Of a DNA stretch of 38,747 nt, positions 7,640 to 15,944 are shown piece by piece. The notes under the pieces are model-generated. The model was not told the DNA's origin, ran no database searches, and saw only the letters and a list, made by a program, of their open reading frames with translations. This DNA is from CAYJAY01 sp964370715 (GTDB taxonomy: Bacteria; Bacillota; Clostridia; Oscillospirales; Ruminococcaceae), in NCBI GenBank assembly GCA_964370715.1, contig CAYJKJ010000020.1, positions 1-38,747 on the forward strand, given 5' to 3'. The position numbers and the translations under genes were made by a program. How positions within the stretch are numbered: the stretch's first letter is position 1; each line of letters starts with the position of its first letter.

Positions 7640-8848
7640 CTAAAGTTTCTCCAATATTTCATCAATCCGTTGATCTAGATTTTCCGAGCGGCTAACGGTG
7701 TGGTCGGCAAAATCAAGATAGCGGTCAATTCTTTCGTTATAGAGTTTTTCAAGCCCTTGTTTTTGCGAAAGAGGCCGCCCTTTTGTTTCAAGATTTTTAA
7801 TGTCTCGATCGAGAAAAAACAAAATGCCGTTTTGTTTTAGCAAAAATTTGTTTTGTTCAACCGTGACAACCCCTCCGCCCGTTGAAATAACAAGGGAATT
7901 TTGTTCAGAAAAACGTTTTAGAACTTCCGTTTCACACTGCCTAAAAACGCTTTCCCCTTTAGTTTCGATGATCTCTTTTGGGGTTTTGCTATATTGTTTT
8001 TTAATCTCGTCATCGATATCGACAAATGTTTTTGAAAGCCTTTTTGCAAGTTTGTTTCCAACCGTTGTCTTTCCGCTTCCCGGCATACCGATTAAAACAA
8101 CGTTTTGTTTTTGAGCTTTAACTTCGTTTTTGATAAATTCAATTTTTTCTGTCTGTCCGTTTTTTCCCAAAAAAAGCTCATTGCCTTTCGCAGCTTGCGC
8201 AACAAGCATCGAAAGACCGCCCACCGCTTTTATGCCATTTTGCTCGGCTTCGAAACAAAGTTTTGTCAAAAGCGGATTATAGACAACATCAACAACCGCC
8301 GAAAGATTTTTAAACAACCCAACATCGACGGGGGTTTTGTTGCTGTTTGGAACCATCCCGACAGGGGTCGTGTTAACTATCATAAAAGCATCGCTGTGGT
8401 TCGATATGTTTTGATAGTTTTGTTCGCCGTTTCTCGACACAACAACGGGGTTTGCCAAAAGCGAATTCAGGACGCAAACGGCGGTTTTCGAAGTTCCGCC
8501 GCTTCCAAGAACTACAACTTTTTTGTTTTCAAGCCCAAGGTTTTTAATCGTGTATAAAAGCCCGAAAAAATCTGTGTTATCCCCCAAAAGGCTCCCGTCT
8601 TTTTGTTTAACGATAGTGTTAACAGCGCCGATTTCGGCGGCGGTTTTTGTTAGCGCATCGCAATATTCTATAACGCTTTGTTTATACGGCAATGTAACGT
8701 TTATTCCGTCGAAATCTTTTTTTGCCATAAACCTTGAAAGTTCGTTCGGCAAAAGTTCGACCAAGTCATATGGGCAGTTAAAATATTTTTCATGAACATT
8801 CTTGCTGAAACTATGTTTTACAGGGTTCCCGATAAGACAAAACTTCAT
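7640..8848 (-). CDS. aroE-aroK: Fused shikimate dehydrogenase-shikimate kinase
   Basis: One 402-aa frame holds two consecutive shikimate-pathway enzymes. Residues 1 to about 230 are AroE: GNPVKHSFSKNVHEKYF (shikimate site), NVTLPYKQSV with catalytic Lys, DNTDFFG, and the nucleotide loop LGSGGTSKTAV. Residues from about 240 are AroK: Walker A GMPGSGKTTVG, FVDIDDEI, STGGGVV and KGRPLS. The frame is continuous with no stop or shift at the junction (about KAQKQNVVLIG). The AroE active-site stretch reads HSFSKNVH, where Pro is common in place of Lys. The fused protein would turn 3-dehydroshikimate into shikimate-3-phosphate. Confidence 0.95.
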   Translation of the reverse strand: MKFCLIGNPVKHSFSKNVHEKYFNCPYDLVELLPNELSRFMAKKDFDGINVTLPYKQSVIEYCDALTKTAAEIGAVNTIVKQKDGSLLGDNTDFFGLLYTIKNLGLENKKVVVLGSGGTSKTAVCVLNSLLANPVVVSRNGEQNYQNISNHSDAFMIVNTTPVGMVPNSNKTPVDVGLFKNLSAVVDVVYNPLLTKLCFEAEQNGIKAVGGLSMLVAQAAKGNELFLGKNGQTEKIEFIKNEVKAQKQNVVLIGMPGSGKTTVGNKLAKRLSKTFVDIDDEIKKQYSKTPKEIIETKGESVFRQCETEVLKRFSEQNSLVISTGGGVVTVEQNKFLLKQNGILFFLDRDIKNLETKGRPLSQKQGLEKLYNERIDRYLDFADHTVSRSENLDQRIDEILEKL

Positions 8849-8853
8849 AGCTC

Positions 8854-9996
8854 TTAAAGCTCCGTGTATGCGCCCAAAAACTCAAACTGGGCATAAGTTT
8901 CGGAAAGATCGCCAAAAAGCCTTGTAACCTCTTTCGACCAAACCGATGCATCAACGGTGAAATAGAACATAAACGGAAACTCCGAACCCGGCATCGGTCG
9001 GCTTTCGATCTTGCAAAGATTAATTCCCATAGCGGAAAATTTTCCGAGAAGATATCCCAGCGCCCCCGGCGTGTGGGGAACCGTTGTCATAAAGCTTATC
9101 TTGTCGGCACCGCCGTATATCTCGAGTTTTTTCGAGATAACGATAAACTTTGTGAAGCTGTCCTCGTTGTTTTGAACCCTTTCTTCGATGCTTTCAAGGT
9201 CATAAAGCATTGCGCAGTTGCTCGACGCTATCGCCGCTATATCTTTGCGCTTTGATTCAAATATCATCTTTGCCGCATACGCTGTGTTTTCGCAGGGGAT
9301 AACTTTAATATTCTTATGTTTTTCTAAAAATTCGCTACACTGCGCTATCGCTTGGTTGTGGGAATATATCTCTTTTACCTCCGAAACATCTACACCTTTA
9401 AGCGCCAAAAGATTATGGCTCAAACGTTGGTTAATGCTTCGAACTATATAAAAGTTATGTTTTTTCATGAGGTCATACACCTCGTTGACCGAACCGTTAG
9501 AGCTGTTTTCGATAGGCAAAACGCCATATTGGCAAAGCCCTTGTTCAACAGCGTTAAATACGCCGTCAAACGACGTCATATACATGATGTTTGCAAGAGG
9601 AAAGATGTTGTCGCAAGCGACTTGGGAATATGCCCCCTCGACCCCTTGGCACGCAACAACGGCTTTTTTGGGAAACAGCGGAATTGATTGTTCAACTGCT
9701 TGTTGAATTTTTTGTTCAAGCTCGGTGTCGTGGGGCTTAAGGCTAACTTGATATGCCCTCGAAACATCAAACATCGAGTTGAACAAAAATTTCGCATACA
9801 TTGAAAACTGTTCGTCAACGTTTTCAGTAACCCTTGAAATTATCTCTCGTTCCCTTTGTTTGTTTATAACGGGGAGATTGTTTTTAGTTTTATAATCCGC
9901 AACGTTTCCGGCTATCTTCATTCGTTTTTCAAAAAGTTTTGCTATTTCATCATCGATGTTGTCGATCTCGTTTCGATACTGTTCAAGTTCTACCAT
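8854..9996 (-). CDS. pheA: Bifunctional chorismate mutase/prephenate dehydratase (P-protein)
   Basis: The 380-aa protein has three parts: an AroQ-type chorismate mutase (about 1-88, LEQYRNEIDNIDDEIAKLFEKR), a prephenate dehydratase (about 110-290, VEGAYSQVACDNIF, VLPIENSSNGSVNEVYDLM, SHNQAIAQCSEFL) and a C-terminal ACT domain (about 300-380) with PGALGYLL and IESRPMPG, the Phe-binding motifs. It makes phenylpyruvate via prephenate and is probably feedback inhibited by Phe. Its mutase also supplies prephenate to TyrA, which has no mutase domain. The usual Thr-Arg-Phe triad of the dehydratase reads Thr-Lys-Phe (NEDSFTKFIVIS). Confidence 0.96.
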   Translation of the reverse strand: MVELEQYRNEIDNIDDEIAKLFEKRMKIAGNVADYKTKNNLPVINKQREREIISRVTENVDEQFSMYAKFLFNSMFDVSRAYQVSLKPHDTELEQKIQQAVEQSIPLFPKKAVVACQGVEGAYSQVACDNIFPLANIMYMTSFDGVFNAVEQGLCQYGVLPIENSSNGSVNEVYDLMKKHNFYIVRSINQRLSHNLLALKGVDVSEVKEIYSHNQAIAQCSEFLEKHKNIKVIPCENTAYAAKMIFESKRKDIAAIASSNCAMLYDLESIEERVQNNEDSFTKFIVISKKLEIYGGADKISFMTTVPHTPGALGYLLGKFSAMGINLCKIESRPMPGSEFPFMFYFTVDASVWSKEVTRLFGDLSETYAQFEFLGAYTEL

Positions 9997-10035
9997 AATT
10001 GTTATACCTCTTTATAAATTATTTGTTTTAATCTG

Positions 10036-11115
10036 TTAAACATCCTGCAACATATCATACACAACAATTGACGCCATCGCCTCGACAACCGCCGCACCCC
10101 TTATGACAACACAAGGGTCATGACGCCCTTCTATCGTTAACGTTTCGTTTTTCAAATCAGAAAGATTAACGGTTTGTTGGGGCTTTGCTATCGAGGGGGT
10201 GGGTTTAAACGCAACTTTAAACACAATCGGCATACCGTTTGAAAGGCCGCCCAAAATTCCGCCCGAATTGTTTGTCTTGGTCTTGATAGCGTTATCTTTC
10301 ATCTCGTATTGGTCGTTGTTTTGGCTTCCCAAAAGGGATGAGCCAAAAAACCCGCTCCCAAATTCGATACCTTTAACCGCCGGTATTCCAAACATTCCAT
10401 AAGACAATCTGTTTTCAATTCCATCAAACATCGGGCTTCCAACCCCAACCGGCAACCCAACAACGGAACATTCAACCGTTCCGCCAACGCTGTCGCCGTT
10501 TTGTTTTGCCAAAAGAATTTTTTCAATCATTTTTTCTCGTTTTTGATCGGAAAAAACCGGAATTTGTTTTTTTAATATATCCTTTAATTGGGTGGGTGAG
10601 CCGGTCAAAGGATCTATCGGATCATCGATGATATCCCCAATCGACGAAACGTGTGTTCCGATGAATATGCCTTTTTGCTCGAGCAGTTGTTTAAATATAG
10701 CGCCGGCTACTACTAAAGGAGCGGTGAGCCTTGCGGAAAAATGCCCCCCTCCTCGAATATCGTTGTTTCCGCTATATTTAATGTGTGCCGGAAAATCCGC
10801 ATGACCGGGTCTTGGAACGTTTCGCAGTTTATCATAGTCTTTAGACCTCGTGTCGCTGTTTTGTATTATTGCGGTAATCGGCGTTCCCGTTGTTATGCCG
10901 TCTTTGATTCCACATATAAACGTTGGATTATCGGTTTCGCTCCTCGCCGTTGAAAGCCCGTCTTTTTTCGGCCTTCTTCTTTCAACGAGTTTTTCGATGT
11001 TGTCGAAATCTATCTCGATGCCGGCGGGAACTCCTTCGATAGAAACTCCGCAAGCGTCTGAATGCGATTCGCCAAAAATCGAAACTTTAATATTTTTGCC
11101 TATGCTTGAAGCCAT
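10036..11115 (-). CDS. aroC: Chorismate synthase
   Basis: The 359-aa protein has the chorismate synthase signatures: GESHSDACGVSIEGVPAG, RRPKKDGLSTARSETD, RPGHADFPAHIKY, RGGGHFSARLTAPLV and the C-terminal GRHDPCVVIRGAAVVEAMAS. It uses reduced FMN to remove phosphate from EPSP, giving chorismate. The start overlaps the end of aroA by 16 bases. Whether it reduces its own flavin (bifunctional) cannot be read from the sequence. Confidence 0.97.
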   Translation of the reverse strand: MASSIGKNIKVSIFGESHSDACGVSIEGVPAGIEIDFDNIEKLVERRRPKKDGLSTARSETDNPTFICGIKDGITTGTPITAIIQNSDTRSKDYDKLRNVPRPGHADFPAHIKYSGNNDIRGGGHFSARLTAPLVVAGAIFKQLLEQKGIFIGTHVSSIGDIIDDPIDPLTGSPTQLKDILKKQIPVFSDQKREKMIEKILLAKQNGDSVGGTVECSVVGLPVGVGSPMFDGIENRLSYGMFGIPAVKGIEFGSGFFGSSLLGSQNNDQYEMKDNAIKTKTNNSGGILGGLSNGMPIVFKVAFKPTPSIAKPQQTVNLSDLKNETLTIEGRHDPCVVIRGAAVVEAMASIVVYDMLQDV

Positions 11116-12332
11116 TCAATCTGCCCTCCGAGTTTTTTAAAATCTTCAAAAAATGCAGGATATGATTTTTCAACCGCCAACGCATCCTTTATAATTATAT
11201 CGTCTGTCGCTATAACCGAAGCGATAGCCGCCGCCATCGCTATTCTATGGTCGTTGTGGCTTTCGACCGTTCCGCCCGAAAGCGTTCCGTTTCCGTTTAT
11301 TATGATATCATCGCCATCGATTTTGATATCCCCCGAAAGCGCCGTTATCATCTCAAACGTTGTTGAAAGCCTGTCGCTTTCTTTAAGCCTTAGCCTTGCG
11401 CAATCGGTTATCGTTGTTTTGGCTTTTTTAGAACACGCCAAAACCGACATAATCGGCACAAGGTCGGGGATATCCTTTGCGCTAAACGAAAACTCTGTCC
11501 TGTCGTTTTGCTCATAGCTTTTAACGATTTCGGCTATCCTTTTGTCGCCCTGTTTTGAATGTTGGTCGATGTTTAAAACCTCTCCGTTTCCCAAAAGCCC
11601 AACAACAAAAAACGCCGCATTGCTCCAATCCCCTTCAACCTTTATCTCTTTTGGGGATATAAACTTTTGAGAACCTTTAACAAGATAACCACCATTTGTT
11701 TTTATTATATCAACATTAAACTGCTTAAGACAATCAATTGTTAAATTTATGTAGCTTTCGCTTTGAGTTTCCCCTTTAACGATAATCTCGCTATCCCCCT
11801 TTAAACAGGAAGCCGCAAACAAAAGGCCGGTTATATATTGCGAGCTTATGTTTCCGAAAATCTCAAACGTTCCGCTTTCAAGCGTTCCGAAAACTTCGAG
11901 CGGCAAACTTTTTCCCTCTTGTTTAAAGCCGACCGAAACACCGTGGTTTTGCAAAACGTCGGTCAGTTCGCCTATCGGTCGCAAGGGCAACCTTCCGCCA
12001 CCTTGAAACAGAGCCGAAAACCCTTTGGCGCAAACGAGCGGCAACAAAAATCTAAACGTTGAACCGCTTTCAAAACAATCTATCGTTAAGGTTTTTTGAG
12101 CATCGTTTTTGATGGGAGAAACGGTGTAGATATTGTTTTCAACCGTTATCGTTGCGCCCAGCTGTTTTAATGCTTCTATCGTTGCGGTTATATCTGCGTT
12201 GGTGTTGTTGATGATAAGCTTTGTTGTGTCGTTCGCTACCGCCGCCGCAATCAACATTCTATGCGCAACCGATTTTGAGGTTATTGCTTCAATATTTCCC
12301 GAAAGTTTTTTGGGAGAAACTCTAACGTCCAT
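11100..12332 (-). CDS. aroA: 3-phosphoshikimate 1-carboxyvinyltransferase (EPSP synthase)
   Basis: The 410-aa protein has the expected landmarks: SKSVAHRMLIAAAVA near the start, GSTFRFLLPLVCAKG in the PEP/phosphate site, RPIGELTDVL, LRLKESDRL and SHNDHRIAMAAAIA. It transfers enolpyruvyl from PEP to shikimate-3-phosphate. The canonical GNAGTAMRPL glyphosate-site motif of class I enzymes is replaced by SGSTFRFLLP, so it is not a standard class I sequence. It overlaps aroB by 11 bases and aroC by 16, indicating tight translational coupling. Confidence 0.96.
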   Translation of the reverse strand: MDVRVSPKKLSGNIEAITSKSVAHRMLIAAAVANDTTKLIINNTNADITATIEALKQLGATITVENNIYTVSPIKNDAQKTLTIDCFESGSTFRFLLPLVCAKGFSALFQGGGRLPLRPIGELTDVLQNHGVSVGFKQEGKSLPLEVFGTLESGTFEIFGNISSQYITGLLFAASCLKGDSEIIVKGETQSESYINLTIDCLKQFNVDIIKTNGGYLVKGSQKFISPKEIKVEGDWSNAAFFVVGLLGNGEVLNIDQHSKQGDKRIAEIVKSYEQNDRTEFSFSAKDIPDLVPIMSVLACSKKAKTTITDCARLRLKESDRLSTTFEMITALSGDIKIDGDDIIINGNGTLSGGTVESHNDHRIAMAAAIASVIATDDIIIKDALAVEKSYPAFFEDFKKLGGQIEWLQA

Positions 12333-13383
12333 ACCCTGTCCCCAGTTCTATTATCTCTTGAAGTTTAGTTGTCGGATAGTTTTTTATAACACATTCCCCG
12401 ATACGTTTTGGTAACACGAGGGAGATCTCGCCGCCATCCCTCTTTTTGTCCGACATTGCGCATTCTGCAAGGCTTTTTGCGGAATATTCGCAATCGACCG
12501 AAAGCCCAAAACTTTCTAGCAGTTTGGTTATCTTGTCGGCGCATCCTTGTTCCGATATGCCGGAACGTTCGGCAAAATTCGCAACGACCGCCAAACCGAT
12601 AGCCACCGCCTTTCCATGCGACACGGTGTAATCGGTTAGCTTTTCGATAGCGTGTCCGATGGTATGCCCTAGGTTTAGCTTTTTGCGTTCCCCTTTTTCG
12701 GTTTCGTCCTGTTCAACAACTTTTGCTTTATATCTAACCGACATCTCGATAATCTCTTTAATATCAAACTGTTTTGTTTCAAGCAGTTTAAACATATCGC
12801 TGTCAAACAAAACGGCGGTTTTAACTATCTCGGCTATGCCGTCAAGATAGTTTTCGTTTGGAAGAGAAGCAAGACAGTTGGTGTCGCATATAACAAGGTC
12901 GGGTTGAAAAAACGTTCCCATAAGGTTTTTGCCTTTTTCGAGGTTCACCCCCGTTTTGCCACCAACCGAGCTATCAACGATAGCGAGCAGCGATGTCGGA
13001 ATCGCTATCACCCGTATTCCCCTTTGATAGATAGATGCGCTAAACGCCGAAATATCCCCCGTTATTCCGCCCCCTACCGCCACCACTATATCGCTTCTTG
13101 AAAAATCCTGTTGCGACAAAACTTCCACTATCTCGAGGGCGGTTTTTGGGGTTTTGCTTTTTTCTCCCGGCTCAAATGTAAAGCTCGACACCAAAAACCC
13201 ATTCTCTTTAAGCGAAGTTTCAACCGTCTTTCGATATAAACAACTTGTGTTTTGGTCGCAAACGACAAGCGCTTTTTGGGCCGTTATTATCTCTTTTATC
13301 ATAGCTCCGCTTTTTTCCAATAGGTTTTCGCCAATCAAAACTTGATAATTTTTTGAGGCGGTTTTAACCGAAACTTTTTTCAT
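12322..13383 (-). CDS. aroB: 3-dehydroquinate synthase
   Basis: The 353-aa protein contains VVAVGGGITGDISAFSASIY (NAD site), IPTSLLAIVDSSVGGKTGVN and the metal-binding LGHTIGHAIEKL. It cyclises DAHP to 3-dehydroquinate, with NAD and a divalent metal. The length fits the family. It overlaps tyrA by 4 bases (ATGA type) and aroA by 11. Confidence 0.97.
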   Translation of the reverse strand: MKKVSVKTASKNYQVLIGENLLEKSGAMIKEIITAQKALVVCDQNTSCLYRKTVETSLKENGFLVSSFTFEPGEKSKTPKTALEIVEVLSQQDFSRSDIVVAVGGGITGDISAFSASIYQRGIRVIAIPTSLLAIVDSSVGGKTGVNLEKGKNLMGTFFQPDLVICDTNCLASLPNENYLDGIAEIVKTAVLFDSDMFKLLETKQFDIKEIIEMSVRYKAKVVEQDETEKGERKKLNLGHTIGHAIEKLTDYTVSHGKAVAIGLAVVANFAERSGISEQGCADKITKLLESFGLSVDCEYSAKSLAECAMSDKKRDGGEISLVLPKRIGECVIKNYPTTKLQEIIELGTGYGR

Positions 13384-14228
13384 TTTGTTTTCTCCGCATT
13401 GTTTAACTGTTGTTTAATAATTCGTCCTTGCTTTAAAAGATCCTGCATATATGAAAGATCATTTTGGTCAAGCGCTTTTTTGTATTCCGAAAGATGCCGG
13501 ATAAGCGTTTCTATTTCGTTTGAAAGAAACATTCTGTTGTCGATAAAAAGCCTCGACCAAAGTTGTTCGTTGAGCCAAGCTACCCTTGTCATATCTCGAA
13601 AACTCCCCGCCGAAAAACCGTTGTATCTTGTTGCGGTTTCGCTTTTAACGTATGCGCTCGAGATTATGTGGGCGAGTTGCGAGGAAAACGCTATTATCCT
13701 GTCGTGTTCCTTGGCCGAACTTTCGGTTATCTCTTTAAAACCCAGCGACAGGAAAAACCGCTCTACCTCTCGTTGAATTTCGCCGTCTATCTTTTCGGGA
13801 AAAACCAAAATCATCGAAGCGTTTTTAAACATATTGTCAAACGATCCGTCATACCCCGTCTTTGCTACCCCTGCCATAGGGTGTCCGCCTATAAACAAAA
13901 AGCCATGTTTTTTTGCTAGCGGAAAAACATTTCCACAGACCGTTTGTTTCGTTCCGGCGCAATCGATTATAACGGCGCCTTTTTTAAAAAAATCTTTATA
14001 TTGCTCTATAAACAAAACGGTGTCGTCGGGGTAGAGCGCTATTAATATATAATCACATAGTTTTATGTTTTTTTCGGATAAAACCTCATCGATAATGTTT
14101 TCCGACTTTGCTTTTTCGATAGTTTCGGGGTTTGTGTCAAGCCCGAAAACTTGGTCGTCTCGCCTTTGTTTAATCGCTTTTGCAAGAGAACCGCCGATTA
14201 ACCCCAGCCCCACTATCCCTATAATCAT
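13380..14228 (-). CDS. tyrA: Prephenate dehydrogenase
   Basis: The 282-aa protein starts with the Rossmann motif GIVGLGLIGGSLAKAIK and has the substrate motif GGHPMAGVAKTGYDG and the helical SSQLAHIISSAYV. It oxidises prephenate to 4-hydroxyphenylpyruvate with NAD. There is no chorismate mutase domain and no room for the C-terminal ACT domain found in Bacillus TyrA, so direct Tyr inhibition may be weaker and the transcriptional attenuator correspondingly more important (inference). It overlaps aroF and aroB by 4 bases each. Confidence 0.95.
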   Translation of the reverse strand: MIIGIVGLGLIGGSLAKAIKQRRDDQVFGLDTNPETIEKAKSENIIDEVLSEKNIKLCDYILIALYPDDTVLFIEQYKDFFKKGAVIIDCAGTKQTVCGNVFPLAKKHGFLFIGGHPMAGVAKTGYDGSFDNMFKNASMILVFPEKIDGEIQREVERFFLSLGFKEITESSAKEHDRIIAFSSQLAHIISSAYVKSETATRYNGFSAGSFRDMTRVAWLNEQLWSRLFIDNRMFLSNEIETLIRHLSEYKKALDQNDLSYMQDLLKQGRIIKQQLNNAEKTK

Positions 14229-15244
14229 TCGAAATCCTCCGGTTTCATCGAATACGGACGAAGAGCAAAAACAGCTTTCGCAACATCATCAAACTTTTTT
14301 GGGGTCAATGACTGCGCCCCATCACACAACGCTTTTTGCGGATTACCATGAACCTCTATCATCAAACTGTCGCAACCTGCCGCAACCGATGCCATAGCAA
14401 GGGGTTTAACCAGCGTGTAGCTTCCGCTTGCGTGGGAGGGGTCGATCATTATCGGAAGGTGTGTTTTTTTCTTAAGCACAGGTATAGCCGATATATCAAG
14501 GGTGTTGCGTGTCGAGGTTTCAAACGTTCTTATCCCTCTTTCGCATAGAATAACGTTGCTGTTTCCCCCCGCCATGATATATTCAACGCTCATCAAAAGT
14601 TCATCGATGGTGTTGGCTAGCCCTCGTTTTAAAAGGATTGGTTTTTTAGATAATCCGAGTTCTTTTAAAAGTTGGAAGTTTTGCATATTGCGAGCGCCTA
14701 CTTGAATAAGATCGATATCCTCAAAATATTTAAGTTGGGATATCTCCATAATCTCGGTAACCGCCGGAAGCCCCGAAGCTTTTTTTGCTTCAACCAACAG
14801 CTTTATTCCGTCGCCCCCGAGACCTTGGAACGCATAGGGCGAGGTTCTCGGTTTAAAAGCACCACCTCTTAAAAGGGTTGCTCCCGAATTTTTAACATCT
14901 TGTGCAACGCTTATCATCTGTTGTTCGCTTTCAACCGAACAAGGCCCTGCGCAGATTGCAAAGTTTCCGTTTCCTATCAAAACCCCCGAAACATCGACAA
15001 CGCTGTTGGTGTTGTTGAATTTGCGGTTAGCTTTTTTATATGGCTCTTGTATACGTTTAACATCTTCAACTATTTCAAGCGCTCGAATCAGCTCGATGTC
15101 GACCGCCGAAGTGTCCCCGATTAGCCCTAATATCAAGTTTGAGTTTCCTTCGCTTTGGTTGATCGAAAGCCCAAGGTTTGTCGCCCAACCGACAAGAGCT
15201 TCAAGTTGCATCTTATCGGGATCTTTTTTTAACACGATAATCAT
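14225..15244 (-). CDS. aroF: DAHP synthase, type I-beta with N-terminal regulatory domain
   Basis: The 339-aa protein has a ferredoxin-like N-terminal domain (about 1-75, MIIVLKKDPDKMQLEALVGW) like the Phe/Tyr-regulated enzyme of Thermotoga. The catalytic barrel follows: AGPCSVESEQQM, LRGGAFKPRTSPYAFQG, GARNMQNFQLL, LLKRGLANTIDELL, CERGIRTFE, DPSHASGSYTLV and MIEVHGNPQKALCDGAQSL. It condenses PEP with erythrose-4-phosphate, the entry step. It is first in the aromatic operon. GAAGGGA lies 13 bases before the ATG, rather far; an out-of-frame ATG in between is not used by any gene. Confidence 0.96.
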   Translation of the reverse strand: MIIVLKKDPDKMQLEALVGWATNLGLSINQSEGNSNLILGLIGDTSAVDIELIRALEIVEDVKRIQEPYKKANRKFNNTNSVVDVSGVLIGNGNFAICAGPCSVESEQQMISVAQDVKNSGATLLRGGAFKPRTSPYAFQGLGGDGIKLLVEAKKASGLPAVTEIMEISQLKYFEDIDLIQVGARNMQNFQLLKELGLSKKPILLKRGLANTIDELLMSVEYIMAGGNSNVILCERGIRTFETSTRNTLDISAIPVLKKKTHLPIMIDPSHASGSYTLVKPLAMASVAAGCDSLMIEVHGNPQKALCDGAQSLTPKKFDDVAKAVFALRPYSMKPEDFE

Positions 15245-15268
15245 TTTTTCTGTTCATTCCCTTCTTTT

Positions 15269-15302
15269 AAAAACAAAAACTCCCCGACGTGTTGTCGAGG
15301 AG
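15269..15302 (-). terminator. Attenuator terminator before aroF
   Basis: On the minus strand CTCCTCGAC (15302-15294), a 5-nt loop and GTCGGGGAG (15288-15280) form a 9-bp stem with one U-G pair, followed by TTTTTGTTTTT. It lies 16 bases after the leader-peptide stop and 25 bases before the aroF ATG. Its loop and adjoining base (ACAACAC) are complementary to GTGTTGT within codons 24-27 of the leader peptide, a possible competing antiterminator. Confidence 0.9.
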
Positions 15303-15318
15303 CTAAAACACAAAATAG

Positions 15319-15432
15319 TTACAAAATAACCGGTTTTGATTTAACGTTTCTCACACAACACAACAAAGCCTTGCAAAAATAAAAGCCTGCAAAGCTAAAG
15401 TAGAAATAAAAGTTGTTTTGAAAAATGTTCAT
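15319..15432 (-). CDS. Phe/Tyr-rich leader peptide controlling the aromatic operon (37 aa)
   Basis: On the minus strand an ATG at 15432, preceded by GGAG at 6 bases spacing, opens 37 codons: MNIFQNNFYFYFSFAGFYFC, then KALLCCVRNVKSKPVIL, ending in TAA at 15321-15319. Residues 8-19 contain nine aromatic residues out of twelve; in total there are seven Phe and three Tyr, and no Trp. A rho-independent terminator follows within 20 bases, and then aroF. This is the arrangement of ribosome-mediated attenuation as in pheL of enteric bacteria. When charged tRNA-Phe or tRNA-Tyr is scarce, the ribosome would stall here and an alternative RNA fold would prevent termination. The operon makes exactly Phe and Tyr precursors. 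The mechanism is inferred; the peptide and terminator are directly visible. Confidence 0.88.
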   Translation of the reverse strand: MNIFQNNFYFYFSFAGFYFCKALLCCVRNVKSKPVIL

Positions 15433-15460
15433 CGTTTTCTCCGATTAGTTTATGTTTTAT

Positions 15461-15489
15461 ATTTTAGCACATAAAAGCGCTGTTGTAAA
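15461..15489 (-). promoter_or_regulatory. Predicted promoter of the aromatic operon
   Basis: On the minus strand TTTACA (15489-15484) and TAAAAT (15466-15461) are exactly 17 bp apart. Transcription would start about 20 bases before the leader-peptide ATG. The promoter lies in the 65-bp gap after the spoVAE stop codon. Confidence 0.7.
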
Positions 15490-15497
15490 GGGGGGCG

Positions 15498-15860
15498 CTA
15501 GCTTTGGTCTTTCGCTTTAAATATAAACGCAACGACAACCCCGAAAAAAAGCGCACCCGTTATCCCTCCGGCAGAGGCGGTAAGCCCTCCGGTTAAAGCA
15601 CCCAGCAACCCGATTTTATCGACCGCTTCGACAACCCCTTGATACAAAAGATGCCCAAAACCTATTATCGGAACAGTAGCTCCCGCTCCGGCAAAATCGA
15701 CAAATGGGCCATAGATTCCGAAAAAACTCAAAACACCGCCCGCCACAACAAACGAGGTTAGAATTATTGCCGGGTGTAGCTTTGCGAAATCAAGTAGCAG
15801 TTGACCTACTACACATATTCCACCACCGATTAAGAATGCAATTAAAAATCTCATAAACAT
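15498..15860 (-). CDS. spoVAE: Stage V sporulation protein AE (SpoVAE-type membrane protein)
   Basis: The 120-aa protein is almost wholly hydrophobic with the SpoVAE/SpoVAEb pattern: FLIGGGICVVGQLLLDFAKLHPA, GGVLSFFGIYGPFVDFAGAGATVPIIGFGHLL, and GGLTASAGGITGALFFGVVVAFIF. SpoVA proteins form the spore inner-membrane channel for dipicolinic acid uptake and release. Its usual partners spoVAC and spoVAD are not next to it. It follows a small lipoprotein gene with an 84-base gap that contains a potential stem (AAATCAT/ATGATTT). A second ATG two codons inside could also be the start. Confidence 0.88.
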   Translation of the reverse strand: MFMRFLIAFLIGGGICVVGQLLLDFAKLHPAIILTSFVVAGGVLSFFGIYGPFVDFAGAGATVPIIGFGHLLYQGVVEAVDKIGLLGALTGGLTASAGGITGALFFGVVVAFIFKAKDQS

Positions 15861-15944
15861 AAATAAAAAAAATCATCTCTTTTTAAAGTACAAGGTTATA
15901 TCTTGTATTTTGCCAACAAATGATTTTTTTATTCGTTTATTTTT

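Noticed and set aside
15245..15440. T-box riboswitch before aroF
   Set aside because: No T-box consensus or stem I pattern is visible, while a leader ORF rich in Phe and Tyr codons and a terminator explain the region.
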